Below, piece after piece: positions 1 through 10,302 of a stretch of DNA of 64,000 nucleotides (positions are counted from its first letter, which is position 1; every line of letters begins with the position of its first letter). Below the pieces are notes generated by a model. That model worked only from the letters and a program-made list of their open reading frames with translations, was not told where the DNA came from and made no database searches. The DNA comes from UBA2336 sp031395485. GTDB lineage: Bacteria > Bacteroidota > Bacteroidia > Cytophagales > Cyclobacteriaceae. Where the stretch lies: NCBI GenBank assembly GCA_031395485.1, contig JANNUS010000005.1, positions 1 to 64,000 of the forward strand. The letters are read 5' to 3'. Made by a program: the position numbers and the translations under genes.

Positions 1-145
1 GAATAGCTGCCCAAGTCAATAGCGTTTTGTCGCTGCAATTCCGAAACAACGGCAGCAAAAAGCCTAACAGTGCATAAAGAAGCAAAATGTCTCCATCCCA
101 CAGTAATAAAAGATGGATGGAACCGATGAGCAGTAAAATGATTTT
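1..145 (-). pseudogene. Inverted internal segment of the DUF418 gene
   Basis: Read on the minus strand from base 145 to base 2 there is an open frame of 48 codons, rich in Leu and Ile, with the motifs WDGDIL, YALLGFLL and LFRN. These are typical of the central part of DUF418 (YeiB-like) membrane proteins, just upstream of the part encoded on the plus strand from about base 146. The frame is closed by a TGA at 148-146 and runs off the left window edge. The plus-strand gene therefore lacks this part and carries it backwards. A 7-base inverted repeat, AAAATGA (135-141) and TCATTTT (146-152), sits exactly at the junction. This could be a true small inversion or a fold-back artefact of sequencing or assembly. 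Confidence 0.7.
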
Positions 146-887
146 TCATTTTAAGGCGGGGGCTTTCTTGGAAACAATCGCTCAGGGCATTGATAAAAAA
201 ACCGGTGTACCCATCGATGAAACCTTTTCAAAATATTTATTCAGCGAGGGAAGTGGTTGGCAAGAATGGCGCAATTGGTTATCGTCCGGTTGGGCGTATC
301 GTTATGCTTATTTACTAGAAAGCAATCGCGCGATGAAAGTATTGGGTATATTCTTGATTGGATTTTATGTAGGAAGAAAGATGATCTATGCTAACCTTCA
401 TGAAAACATTCCTTTGTTTAAAAAGCTTCTTACATGGGGATTACTCATCGGCATTCCCTCTAACATCGTAATGGCCTATTTTGAAATCAATAGCCCCGGC
501 CTCCAAAACCCACTGGGATTAGTTAACACCTTCTTTACTATTGGAGTAGTTCCTTTAAGTCTCGCCTATATATCCGCCATCTGCTTATTGTGGATTCGAT
601 CAAATGGTACTAGCAAGTGGAAGATTCTAGCTCCGGTGGGACGAATGGCATTGACTAATTATTTTATGCAAACCATTCTAGGTATTGTCATCTTTTACGG
701 AGTAGGTTTTGGGTTAGGCGGAAATATCGGGCCTGCTCTCTTTCTACCTATTGGGTTAGCTATTTATTCATTTCAGGTAGTCTACAGCAACTGGTGGTTT
801 CGGCATTTTAACTACGGTCCATTAGAGTGGGTTTGGCGGCAATTGACCTATGGAAAAAGACTTTCAATTTTAAAACCAAAAGCATGA
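87..887 (+). CDS. DUF418 family membrane protein, C-terminal part
   Basis: This is the C-terminal half of a DUF418 (YeiB-like) polytopic membrane protein of unknown function. It has about five hydrophobic segments and the family's ending motif GPLEWVWR-x-LTYG near residues 247-258. Family members are usually near 400 residues; here 266 can be read. The first 15-20 residues are probably not native, because bases 1-145 read as the missing upstream segment in the opposite orientation. The native-looking protein starts at about base 146 (FHFKAG). ATG codons at 87, 117, 126 and 138 are therefore doubtful starts. The gene overlaps the next one by ATGA at 884-887, which suggests translational coupling. 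The locus is either broken by inversion or chimeric. Confidence 0.6.
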   Translation: MSPSHSNKRWMEPMSSKMIFHFKAGAFLETIAQGIDKKTGVPIDETFSKYLFSEGSGWQEWRNWLSSGWAYRYAYLLESNRAMKVLGIFLIGFYVGRKMIYANLHENIPLFKKLLTWGLLIGIPSNIVMAYFEINSPGLQNPLGLVNTFFTIGVVPLSLAYISAICLLWIRSNGTSKWKILAPVGRMALTNYFMQTILGIVIFYGVGFGLGGNIGPALFLPIGLAIYSFQVVYSNWWFRHFNYGPLEWVWRQLTYGKRLSILKPKA

Positions 888-1624
888 CACTAACAATTAC
901 GAGATACAAGCATTTCCATCTTTGGATGCTAATACCCTTTGTGATTTCCATACTGGGATTTTCATACAGCTATTATTTTAATCTAGCCAATGCAACCTTT
1001 CATCAACATGTGCACGGTATCTCTGCAACACTCTGGTACGTACTGGTTATTGTGCAGCCATATTTAATTGTCCGCAAACAAAGTATTGAAAGACATAAAA
1101 CGCTTGGAATCCTTGGAATTATTTTAGCAGGAATTGTAGCCGGTAGCGCATTTGCCATTATCCCAAAGAACATAGACAATGTTAAAGAGCTTGATGTAAA
1201 TGGTTTTTTTAATCCAACGATTGCCTATTTCGTTACCTTACTTGACTTCATCTTGGTAAGCCTTTTTGTTTTAAGTGTAAGCCTATCGATACTGAACATA
1301 AAAAAGAAAAATTTATCGGGCCATGTTCAGTGGGTGATGGCATCTGTTTTTTTTGTCCTGTCTCCGGCCCTGGTACGAATTCTTGGAATAGGAGCCATTT
1401 TCATCAATAATGGAAATATGGAAGGCATTATGATGGTCAAAATGGCGATTCCAACGATGGTTGTCATGCTAGCCTTGATAACTCTGTTCTATTACAAGTT
1501 TGGTAGTTTTAAACACATATCATTTAAGTTACTATTCATCAGTCACCTTTCGTATTTGTTTGTGGGGCCAGTTGGGAATAATGAAGTTATCAGAAACTTG
1601 CTTACAGCCATTTTCAAGGCATAG
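884..1624 (+). CDS. Conserved multi-pass membrane protein
   Basis: A 246-residue integral membrane protein with about seven hydrophobic segments. I do not recognise a named family. Conserved-looking histidines lie near the membrane: HQHVHG with a following LW, RHKTLG, and SGHVQW. That pattern recalls uncharacterised bacterial membrane proteins that may bind haem or metal, but this is only a resemblance. The ATG at 884 overlaps the TGA of the DUF418 gene (ATGA) and is preferred over a GTG at 827 that would place 19 extra residues inside the upstream gene. The two genes are probably co-transcribed. The 185 bases that follow (1625-1809) contain no recognisable RNA or repeat. Confidence 0.6.
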   Translation: MTLTITRYKHFHLWMLIPFVISILGFSYSYYFNLANATFHQHVHGISATLWYVLVIVQPYLIVRKQSIERHKTLGILGIILAGIVAGSAFAIIPKNIDNVKELDVNGFFNPTIAYFVTLLDFILVSLFVLSVSLSILNIKKKNLSGHVQWVMASVFFVLSPALVRILGIGAIFINNGNMEGIMMVKMAIPTMVVMLALITLFYYKFGSFKHISFKLLFISHLSYLFVGPVGNNEVIRNLLTAIFKA

Positions 1625-1809
1625 TTGGAAATCTGGATACTTATGTGTGGCTGATTCTGAATAGCAGATAAGGGAATTAAAAATGCTTAACAGCGTCACA
1701 AAAGTCTTCCAATATCAGTAAACAAATAAGTCTACTGTGGCTGCCGTTTGATAAGTCCTCACATCATCATGCTATTTACTCGCACCTTTAATCTGTTGAG
1801 ATTTGGTAC

Positions 1810-4800
1810 ATGAAAACCCTCCTTTCAACACTTCTCATTACGCTTTGCATTACCGCACATGCCCAAATCACCAGCACCTTTGATACCAATGCGGATGGGT
1901 GGACCTTACTCAACACAGCCACAACGCTTACACCTATTCAATCTGCATCGGGTGGAAATCCCGGAGGATTTATTTCTGCCACCTATAGCTCCACCACTGC
2001 TGCCAGCACTCAAAACTGGATTGCACCTGCCAAGTTTTTGGGTAATCAGGTGGTGCGCTCAATCGATATGAATATCCGTTTCGATATGCAGCAATCTCAG
2101 GCAGGCACAGCTTCAAATATAAATGGTGATATTCGGATTGAGAGTAACTCCACTATACTTGTCTATTCATTACCAACAAAACCTGTTGTTGCCCCTGGTT
2201 GGTCATCTTATTCTCTTAAACTAGATGAGACACAAGGTTGGCGAATAACTACCACTACCGGCTCTCTGGCGACTAGAACGCAGATTATTCAAGTGCTTTC
2301 GAGCATAACCTCTATCGAAATTCGCGGAACGTTTGCTACGAACACTTCTTACACCTCGGGTATTGATAATGTTATCCTCGAACAAAGAACGTTACAAATT
2401 GCTCCCACTATAACTTCCTTCTCGCCAACAACAGGCCAACCGGGAACATCTATCACCGTCAACGGAAATAATTTCGATCCAATTGCTTCAAACAATGCAG
2501 TTTACTTTGGGGCTGTCGCTGGAACCATTACAAACGTGAGTGCCACCCAACTAACCATCACTATTCCTATTGGTGCACAGTATGGCAACATTACCGTCAT
2601 CAATAAAACTACAGGGGTCGCAAAGCAATCAGATAAGCCGTTCAATCCTACTTTTACAGACGGAGGAAGAATAATCCCGACATCCTTCGATCCTGCAATC
2701 AATTTACCTGCCGGCTCAGACTATGGCGCATCAGACGCGCAGGATTTTTTAACGGTGGGCGATATGGATGGTGATAGCTGGCCTGACTTGATATCACCAG
2801 ATGTGGGCAATACGGTTTTGATCTACAGAAATTTAGGTGCGGGTGGCAATTTAACCGCGGCATCTTTTTCAGCTAAGTTTTCGCTAACCGGTGCGGGCAA
2901 TAGGACTTCGATGAAAGTCGTAGATCTTGACGGAGATGGCAAACTGGACATTGTAACAGCCTATTATGTAAGTGATCCGGACGCGGGTTTTGCTACCTAT
3001 CGCAACATCAGTACGCCTGGCAATCTTGCATTCGAGCCAGTCGAAAAATGGAAAGGCCTGGCATATTCTGCTATCTTTTCTTCTGTTGTAGATGTTGATG
3101 GCGATGGACGCGCAGATTTAATTGGTAGAGGAACAAGCGGAAGTGTTGACCTCGATTTTTGGATCGCTCAAAACATTAGCAATCCCGGCAACATTGAATT
3201 TGGAGGATCGCGAAGTTACTTTGGCAATAGTATCAATGGTTTGAACCCCGTAACACCCGCTGACCTTGACAATGACGGAAAACCGGAGATGATTATTGTT
3301 TCGGGTAACATTTACATTGCTAAAAATAACTCCACCCCTGGCGTCATTTCTTTTGAAACACCGCTTGAAATTATTGAGAATGGTATATATGGAGCAATAC
3401 ACGTGGCTGATTTTAATTTAGATGGAAAAAATGATCTTGCCTGGAAAGCAGGATTTAATAGTGACGATGTCCACATCCGAATCAATACCAACGCAGGAGC
3501 GGCTTTAGCCATAACTGATTTTGCTACCGAGGTAATTCTTGATTCTGATCTTTTTTATTATGGCGCGATGTCTATTGCCGATGTAAACGGTGATGCCAAG
3601 CCTGATATTATTGCTGCTGATAATGCTGATGTTGGCATATTTGAAAACGTTTATTCTGGTGGAGCTTTTGATTCAAGAGCCTTTGTTTCTGCGTATCAAC
3701 TTCAAGGCATCAGTACATTGACCTACCCAACAAGCCCTTTGGTAGCCGATTTAAACGGAGATTCAAAGCCGGAACTCATTTTGTACAATAAGAATACTTC
3801 ACCCGAATACATTTCCATTTATGAAAATAGAAATGTTCATACCCCCGCTATTTCGTTCAATACAGTTTCGCCATTAGCTGCACCCGTAGGGGCAACGCTT
3901 ACTATTACCGGAAATTATTTTTCAACTGTAGCCTCAGAAAATCATGTTCGTATTGGAGGCATGTATGCAACGGTGCTTACCGCTACAAAAACACAACTCA
4001 CTGTTCAAGTTCCGGCAGGGCTTACGTATGGATTGGTGAGCGTAACGCGCGATCAGCTCACCTCTACCTATCGGCTTCCGTTTAAAACTACTTTTTCACC
4101 GGGCGTAAGTTTTAATAATACACACTTTGCCCCGCCAGTTGAATTTACCCTCACATCAGCCAATTACGATATTGATGCCGGTGATCTTAATCGTGATGGT
4201 AAGCCCGACATCCTTGCAGAAGGAACGGGATCGTATGTGTTTAAAAACATACATACCACAGGGCCAATCACCTTGGCATCGTTAATTGCAGATGATACAC
4301 TATCCGGATCATTTATGAATCCAAAGCTGGAAGATTTTGATGGTGATGGATACCTTGATGTTATTGCCGTAAATGGGCTGTATCGAAAAAATAACAGTAC
4401 GTCAACTGAGATTTCTTCTCTACCCAATGTTAGTCTCGGTATTGGTGCAAGTAATGTTGACTTCGCGGACTTCAATGCTGATGGAAAAATAGACATGACA
4501 CTCACCAGTAACGGAGGAGGACAGCTCATTCTACTGGAAAACAGAACTACTTATGATCTAGCTAATTTTACAACCGGAACATTTGCTTCTTTTTCACAAT
4601 CCATTACAATTGCAAAACCGAATGTAGGCGGTGGTGTAGTCACTGCCGATTTTGATAATGATGGATTGATGGATGTAGTCGCTACCAATCCTGCATCAGA
4701 CAACATAAGTATCTTTCGAAACGCTGGGGCACTTAAAATTGACGTAACACAATTCGCTGCCCGAGTAGATGTAACCGTAAGCGATAACCCCGGCAGAATT

Positions 4801-7800
4801 TACAAAGGTGATTTGGATGCGGATGGAAAAATGGATTTGGTTATGTATTACGGAACGGGTGCTAATGCTTCGCTGATTTCTGTATTTCCTAATACAAGCG
4901 CTGTCGGAACAATAAGTTTTAGTCGTTTTGATTTAACCATGCCATCGGCTTCTACTGTTGCACACATTGATGACATCGATGGTGACGGCAAACCAGAAAT
5001 ACTCGTTACAAGTGAAAGCGGCAATCGCTTTTCTATTTTCAAAAATCTTCATACCACGGGCGCATTAACAGCCGCATCCTTTGCCGCTCCTTTTAATACA
5101 ACCGTTACAGCGCCACGCGGTTTATTTACCAGCGATATTAACCTGAATGGTAAACCAGAAATCATCATCACACGTGCAGCAGGGTTGCTGGTGGTGTATG
5201 AAAATCTGATACCTTCTATTCCACCCCCAACCATTACCTCCTTTACTCCAATTTCTGGCCCAGTTGGCACAACCGTAACTATCACTGGCACCAACTTCAG
5301 TATGACACCAGGCAATAACATCGTTTACTTTGGTGCCACACGGGCAAATGTTTCAGCCGCGACCACCACTCAACTAACCGTAACGGTTCCTACTGGCGCA
5401 ACCCATCAGCCAATATCCGTTCAAACAAATGGTCTGACAGGCTATTCTCTAAAACCTTTTGTGGTGACTTTTGCAGGAGGTGGCTCCTTTGATGACTGCT
5501 CATTTGAACCAAAAGTAAATTTCGAAACAAATGATGGCCTGAGCAGTGAAGCATTTTTTGGAGACATTGACGGGGATGGTAAGGTGGATGTCATAACCGC
5601 CAAAAGAAATACTAACTCAATTTCCATATATAGAAATACAAGCATATCAGGTCAAATTAATTCTAGTTCATTTGCTCCTAAAATAGACATCATAACAGGA
5701 ACTAGCGGGAGTGCAAACCCTGGGCCAGTAGCAATTTCCTTTGGCGATATTGACGGAGATGGAAAGCCCGATATTGCCGTGGCCAACTATCGGGGAGGTA
5801 CATTAGCCGTTTTCCGCAACCTCAGCACATCAGGAATAATTAGTCTATCATCCAGAGTAGATTTTGCAATAGGAGACTTTGGGACCGGTGCCTCTCTAAG
5901 GGATATGGATGGCGATGGTAAACTGGATGCTGTGATTACATCTTTCTTTGATGGTGTTTCAGTTTTGAGAAACACAGCCACATCCGGTATCATTAACGCA
6001 AGTTCATTTGCCAGCCGATTAAATTTTGCCACCGGACCGAATCCTTTTCATGCATCCATTGCAGATTTTGATAGTGACGGTAAGCTCGATATTGCTGTTC
6101 CCAATGCCAACAACTATACCGTTTCACTGCTTCACAATACCGGCACAAGCGGCACCGTATCTTTTGCACCGCAACAGGTAGTCACCTATGCAGGTGGCAC
6201 ACCGGTTATTGGCACCGGAACATATCCACTTTCAGCGGCAGATATTGATGGTGATGGAAAAATAGATTTAGTGGTATGCAACAACACACTATCCATTGCA
6301 CCCATTTTCAGAAACACAAGTGTACCAGGCACAATTACATTTGCTCCTCAAGTCAACTTAACAACATCTGCCCCACCTGCATTTGCATCTATAAGTGATT
6401 TAGACGGTGATGGAAAAATTGATCTGGCGATATATAATGGACTTAACAATCCAATTCTGATCTATAAAAATTCTAATGTGCCGGGAACAATTTCCACTTC
6501 ATCATTCGGCTCACCCATTGGTTTTGGAGCCGATCCGCTTGTTGGGATATTTGGAAGCGCAGATATTGATGGTGATGGAAAAAATGACATCGTTAATGTA
6601 GCACATGGATTCTACGTTCTTAGAAATGTCATTGGAGAAATCTCACCACCTACCATCACTTCTTTCTCTCCGGTTGTTGGGGTAGTCGGCACTGCCGTAA
6701 CGATCACAGGCACCAACTTCATCACGCCCTTTTCAAATACGGTCGCGTTTAATGGCACAGCCGCTACTATTGCAGGTTCAACTGCCACTACGCTAACGGT
6801 TACCGTGCCAGTCGGTGCCACCACAGGCCCTATTCAGGTAACCATTGGATGCACCTCAATAGCGAGCAGCAATTTTACAGTAGGTGCACCCGCTACTATC
6901 ACCATCACTACCCAACCTTCTAACTTTATCACCTGTGTCGGGCAAACCGCTACCTTCACTACCGCAGCCAGCGGCACCACCAACATTACCTATCAATGGC
7001 AATTCTCCACCACGCTTGGCGGAACTTACAATGACATTGCCAATGGTGGTGGATATTCGAATGTTAGCACCGCTTCATTATCTGTAAATACAACAGGAAA
7101 TTTTGGTGCGGGATTTTATCGCTGCCAAGTGAATGGTGATTTTGCACCAACGGTTTTTAGTATTCCAGCTGAACTTACAGTCAATATTATTCCATCAATC
7201 CCAACCATTGGAACTACAAATCTGGGTTGCGCCCCCGCCAGCACAACGCTAAATCCTACCGGTGCTTCTGCGGGTGAGGAGTATAAATTTTATGATGCCG
7301 CAACGGGAGGCACCCCATTAACCTCCGGACTATCGTTTACAACACCATCACTTACTGTTTCAACTTCTTATCACATCAGCACCTATAATACAACAACACT
7401 TTGTGAAAGTGTGCGTGTGCCCGCGCTGGTAAATGTTCAATCTTGCAACGCACCGGTTGTTGAGACTTCTACGGCCACGGCCTTTATAGAAGGTATTGTT
7501 ACCATCGATCTTGAACCACTTATCAGTGATGAAGACGATAACCTTGATCCATCAACATTGCAAATTATTACACAACCAGTAAGCGGGGCACCTGCTTCGT
7601 TGAATGGTTTTATTTTAACGATCGATTATTCAGGCCTTCCTTTTCCAGGAATCGACAATGTTGAAATTGGAATTTGCGACTTAACTGGAATCTGTACGCA
7701 GCAAGAAATAAGTATTGAATTGGAAGGAGACATTGAAGTTTTTAATGCTGTTTCTCCTAACAACGATAATATCAACGATACCTTTACGTTGCAGTACATT

Positions 7801-8013
7801 GATTTATTTACCGATACGAAAAAAAATCGCGTCACCATTTTCAACCGCTGGGGTGATGTAGTATGGGAAGGATCGGATTACGATAATTTAACTGTGGTGT
7901 TTGATGGCACCAATACGAATGGGAAAGAGCTTCCACCCAGTACGTATTTCTATACGATTGATTTTACCAGTGGCCGTAAATCAAAGACAGGATTTTTATC
8001 GCTTAAGCGCTGA
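1810..8013 (+). CDS. Giant secreted FG-GAP/IPT adhesin-like protein with T9SS type B sorting domain
   Basis: A 2067-residue protein with a signal peptide (residues 1-18, cut after AHA). An N-terminal beta-rich region comes first. Four IPT/TIG domains (about 198-280, 681-760, 1139-1220, 1613-1693) then alternate with three blocks of FG-GAP/VCBS repeats. Each block holds exactly seven copies of the calcium-binding motif DxDGDGKxD, enough for one seven-bladed propeller. Two Ig-like domains (about 1694-1880) and a cadherin-like domain (about 1882-1975) follow. The last 90 residues are the gliding-motility/T9SS type B C-terminal domain (SPNNDNINDTF, NRWGDVVWEG, TYFYTIDF). It is inferred to be exported by T9SS and anchored at or released from the cell surface, possibly as an adhesin. 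Its last 190 residues are paralogous to those of the protein ending at 16834. The substrate is unknown. Confidence 0.88.
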   Translation: MKTLLSTLLITLCITAHAQITSTFDTNADGWTLLNTATTLTPIQSASGGNPGGFISATYSSTTAASTQNWIAPAKFLGNQVVRSIDMNIRFDMQQSQAGTASNINGDIRIESNSTILVYSLPTKPVVAPGWSSYSLKLDETQGWRITTTTGSLATRTQIIQVLSSITSIEIRGTFATNTSYTSGIDNVILEQRTLQIAPTITSFSPTTGQPGTSITVNGNNFDPIASNNAVYFGAVAGTITNVSATQLTITIPIGAQYGNITVINKTTGVAKQSDKPFNPTFTDGGRIIPTSFDPAINLPAGSDYGASDAQDFLTVGDMDGDSWPDLISPDVGNTVLIYRNLGAGGNLTAASFSAKFSLTGAGNRTSMKVVDLDGDGKLDIVTAYYVSDPDAGFATYRNISTPGNLAFEPVEKWKGLAYSAIFSSVVDVDGDGRADLIGRGTSGSVDLDFWIAQNISNPGNIEFGGSRSYFGNSINGLNPVTPADLDNDGKPEMIIVSGNIYIAKNNSTPGVISFETPLEIIENGIYGAIHVADFNLDGKNDLAWKAGFNSDDVHIRINTNAGAALAITDFATEVILDSDLFYYGAMSIADVNGDAKPDIIAADNADVGIFENVYSGGAFDSRAFVSAYQLQGISTLTYPTSPLVADLNGDSKPELILYNKNTSPEYISIYENRNVHTPAISFNTVSPLAAPVGATLTITGNYFSTVASENHVRIGGMYATVLTATKTQLTVQVPAGLTYGLVSVTRDQLTSTYRLPFKTTFSPGVSFNNTHFAPPVEFTLTSANYDIDAGDLNRDGKPDILAEGTGSYVFKNIHTTGPITLASLIADDTLSGSFMNPKLEDFDGDGYLDVIAVNGLYRKNNSTSTEISSLPNVSLGIGASNVDFADFNADGKIDMTLTSNGGGQLILLENRTTYDLANFTTGTFASFSQSITIAKPNVGGGVVTADFDNDGLMDVVATNPASDNISIFRNAGALKIDVTQFAARVDVTVSDNPGRIYKGDLDADGKMDLVMYYGTGANASLISVFPNTSAVGTISFSRFDLTMPSASTVAHIDDIDGDGKPEILVTSESGNRFSIFKNLHTTGALTAASFAAPFNTTVTAPRGLFTSDINLNGKPEIIITRAAGLLVVYENLIPSIPPPTITSFTPISGPVGTTVTITGTNFSMTPGNNIVYFGATRANVSAATTTQLTVTVPTGATHQPISVQTNGLTGYSLKPFVVTFAGGGSFDDCSFEPKVNFETNDGLSSEAFFGDIDGDGKVDVITAKRNTNSISIYRNTSISGQINSSSFAPKIDIITGTSGSANPGPVAISFGDIDGDGKPDIAVANYRGGTLAVFRNLSTSGIISLSSRVDFAIGDFGTGASLRDMDGDGKLDAVITSFFDGVSVLRNTATSGIINASSFASRLNFATGPNPFHASIADFDSDGKLDIAVPNANNYTVSLLHNTGTSGTVSFAPQQVVTYAGGTPVIGTGTYPLSAADIDGDGKIDLVVCNNTLSIAPIFRNTSVPGTITFAPQVNLTTSAPPAFASISDLDGDGKIDLAIYNGLNNPILIYKNSNVPGTISTSSFGSPIGFGADPLVGIFGSADIDGDGKNDIVNVAHGFYVLRNVIGEISPPTITSFSPVVGVVGTAVTITGTNFITPFSNTVAFNGTAATIAGSTATTLTVTVPVGATTGPIQVTIGCTSIASSNFTVGAPATITITTQPSNFITCVGQTATFTTAASGTTNITYQWQFSTTLGGTYNDIANGGGYSNVSTASLSVNTTGNFGAGFYRCQVNGDFAPTVFSIPAELTVNIIPSIPTIGTTNLGCAPASTTLNPTGASAGEEYKFYDAATGGTPLTSGLSFTTPSLTVSTSYHISTYNTTTLCESVRVPALVNVQSCNAPVVETSTATAFIEGIVTIDLEPLISDEDDNLDPSTLQIITQPVSGAPASLNGFILTIDYSGLPFPGIDNVEIGICDLTGICTQQEISIELEGDIEVFNAVSPNNDNINDTFTLQYIDLFTDTKKNRVTIFNRWGDVVWEGSDYDNLTVVFDGTNTNGKELPPSTYFYTIDFTSGRKSKTGFLSLKR

Positions 8014-8101
8014 AAGCTTAATGCCAGCGGAAAATTGCTTCCGTTAATGGTATAGTCTATCTACCAATTTATTCCTTACTTGGGCTGTCAAATCAACAGC
8101 T

Positions 8102-10273
8102 ATGAACAACCTATTTAAACGAAAACTCGCAGTAATAATTCTTAGTGCACTTGTTGCATGTAACCCTGCTAAGAAAGATGAAGCTAAAAAAGAAGAAATA
8201 GCACCACCCACAGCCGAAAAAGTCGCGAAAGAACTTACCGCCAATGGTAATACACGAATCGACAATTACTATTGGATGAAACTGAGTGAAGCACAACGAA
8301 ACGCTGATGTAAAAGACGATCAAACTAAAAAAGTACTTACATATTTAAATAGTGAAAATGATTACCTCAAGGCCAAACTCAGTCATACAGAAGTCTTGCA
8401 GGAGAAAATCTATAACGAAATTATTGGGAGAATTAAGCAAACCGATGAGTCGGTACCCTACAAAGACAACGGGTATTGGTACTACACGCGGTATACCGAA
8501 GGTCAGGAGTATCCGATCTATTGCAGAAAGAAAGGCGTGTTAACGGCTGCCGAAGAAATTCTTCTAAATGTAAATGAATTAGCGAAAGGACACGACTACT
8601 ACTCCATTACCGGATTAAGTGTGAGCGAAGATAATAATCTATTAGCCTTTGGCGAAGACTCGGTAAGCCGGAGACGCTATACCGTATATGTTAAAGATTT
8701 GCGAACCGGAAAGATTACCGACAAATCTGTACCCAATACAGAAGGGGGTATTACGTGGGCCAATGACAATAAAACATTCTTTTACACGGTGAAAGATTCT
8801 ATTACCCTCCGTTCGCGGTTTGTTATGAAGCATAAACTTGGCGTTGATCCCTCGAAGGATGAAATTGTTTCGGAAGAAAAAGACGCAACATTTTACACCG
8901 GTATCTATAAAACAAAATCAAATAAATACCTGGTGGTGTGGGCCGGTAGTACCCTAACCAATCATTACCAGTTTTTAGATGCTAACACACCCAATGGAAA
9001 ATTTAAAGAATTCACACCCCGCGAAAAAGGCTTAGAATATTCGATCGATCACTATAACGATAAGTTCTATGTGGTGACCAACCTTGACGCACAAAATTTC
9101 AGGTTGATGGAAACACCCATTGCCAAAACCTCCAAGGAAAATTGGAAAGAGAAAATTTCACATCGCAAAGACACACTATTAGAAGACATCGAAATATTTA
9201 AAGATTATATGGTACTAAGTGAACGCGCGAATGCCAGTACGTTGATGCGCGTTATCGATCTGAAAACAGGAAAGAAGCATTACCTGAATTTTGGTGAAGA
9301 AGCCTATACGGTTTACCCCTCTATTAACCTTGATTTTGATACTGAGCTATTGCGATTCGGGTATACTTCCATGACAACGCCTAACTCAACATACGATTAC
9401 AATCTAAAAACACACGAACGCAAACTATTGAAACAACAGGAAATTCCGGGTGGCTATAATCCAGCTGATTACGAAACAGAAAGATTATGGGCAACCGCCA
9501 ACGATGGCACGAAAGTTCCGATGTCAATCGTTTATAAAAAAGGAACTAAGAAAGATGGCAGCAATCCTACCATGCTCTATGCATATGGTTCGTATGGCTC
9601 CAGTACCGATCCGTATTTTTCGATATCCCGGTTAAGTTTACTCGAACGCGGTTTTGTATTTGCCATCGCGCACATTCGTGGAGGTTCAGAGATGGGAAGA
9701 CAGTGGTATGAAGATGGGAAGATGTTCAAGAAGAAAAATACATTTACCGATTTTATTAATTGTGCTGAATTTTTAATTGAAGAGAAATACACAAGCCCTG
9801 AAAAATTATTTGCATCCGGTGGCAGTGCCGGTGGCTTGTTGATGGGTGCTGTTGTAAACATGCGACCTGAACTTTTTAAAGGTGTAATTGCAGAAGTCCC
9901 TTTTGTGGATGTTGTTACAACCATGCTGGATGACGATATCCCGTTAACCACCGGTGAGTTTGACGAGTGGGGTAATCCGGATAATTTAGAATCGTATATG
10001 TACATGTTAGAATATTCACCCTACGATCAGGTGAAGCCGCAAAATTACCCAAACATGTTAGTGACCACCGGCTTGCATGATTCGCAGGTGCAATATTGGG
10101 AGCCTGCTAAGTGGGTGGCCAAACTCCGCGAACTAAAAACCGATAACAATACATTGCTATTAAGAACAAACATGGAAACTGGTCATGGCGGTACTACCGG
10201 TAGATTTAAAGTACATCACGAAACCGCACAGGAGTATGCGTTTGTAATAGATCTGGCTGGGATTAAGGAGTAA
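8102..10273 (+). CDS. S9 family peptidase (oligopeptidase B-like), lipoprotein
   Basis: A 723-residue serine peptidase of the prolyl oligopeptidase family S9A, closest in motifs to oligopeptidase B (protease II), which cleaves short peptides after basic residues. The N-terminal half is the beta-propeller domain. The C-terminal half is the alpha/beta hydrolase with the triad Ser575 (GGSAGG), Asp660 (LHDSQV) and His695 (GHGG). The block RGGSEMGRQWY is typical of the family. The N-terminus has a lipobox, LVAC, with Cys at about residue 20, so the enzyme is probably a membrane-anchored periplasmic or outer-membrane lipoprotein. The gene stands alone on its strand and faces the response regulator gene that ends 29 bases downstream. 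Confidence 0.9.
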   Translation: MNNLFKRKLAVIILSALVACNPAKKDEAKKEEIAPPTAEKVAKELTANGNTRIDNYYWMKLSEAQRNADVKDDQTKKVLTYLNSENDYLKAKLSHTEVLQEKIYNEIIGRIKQTDESVPYKDNGYWYYTRYTEGQEYPIYCRKKGVLTAAEEILLNVNELAKGHDYYSITGLSVSEDNNLLAFGEDSVSRRRYTVYVKDLRTGKITDKSVPNTEGGITWANDNKTFFYTVKDSITLRSRFVMKHKLGVDPSKDEIVSEEKDATFYTGIYKTKSNKYLVVWAGSTLTNHYQFLDANTPNGKFKEFTPREKGLEYSIDHYNDKFYVVTNLDAQNFRLMETPIAKTSKENWKEKISHRKDTLLEDIEIFKDYMVLSERANASTLMRVIDLKTGKKHYLNFGEEAYTVYPSINLDFDTELLRFGYTSMTTPNSTYDYNLKTHERKLLKQQEIPGGYNPADYETERLWATANDGTKVPMSIVYKKGTKKDGSNPTMLYAYGSYGSSTDPYFSISRLSLLERGFVFAIAHIRGGSEMGRQWYEDGKMFKKKNTFTDFINCAEFLIEEKYTSPEKLFASGGSAGGLLMGAVVNMRPELFKGVIAEVPFVDVVTTMLDDDIPLTTGEFDEWGNPDNLESYMYMLEYSPYDQVKPQNYPNMLVTTGLHDSQVQYWEPAKWVAKLRELKTDNNTLLLRTNMETGHGGTTGRFKVHHETAQEYAFVIDLAGIKE

Positions 10274-10302
10274 GAAGACGGACTAAAGAAAATATTTTTC
10301 AA

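Noticed and set aside
4164..5321. Several open frames on the minus strand within the giant secreted protein gene
   Set aside because: They mirror the repeat coding on the plus strand, have no start signals and no family features.
2757..6600. Regular GATGGTGATGG-type DNA periodicity, first taken for tandem DNA repeats or a CRISPR-like array
   Set aside because: Units are 140-180 bases apart, diverged, and code for FG-GAP/VCBS motifs in one frame.
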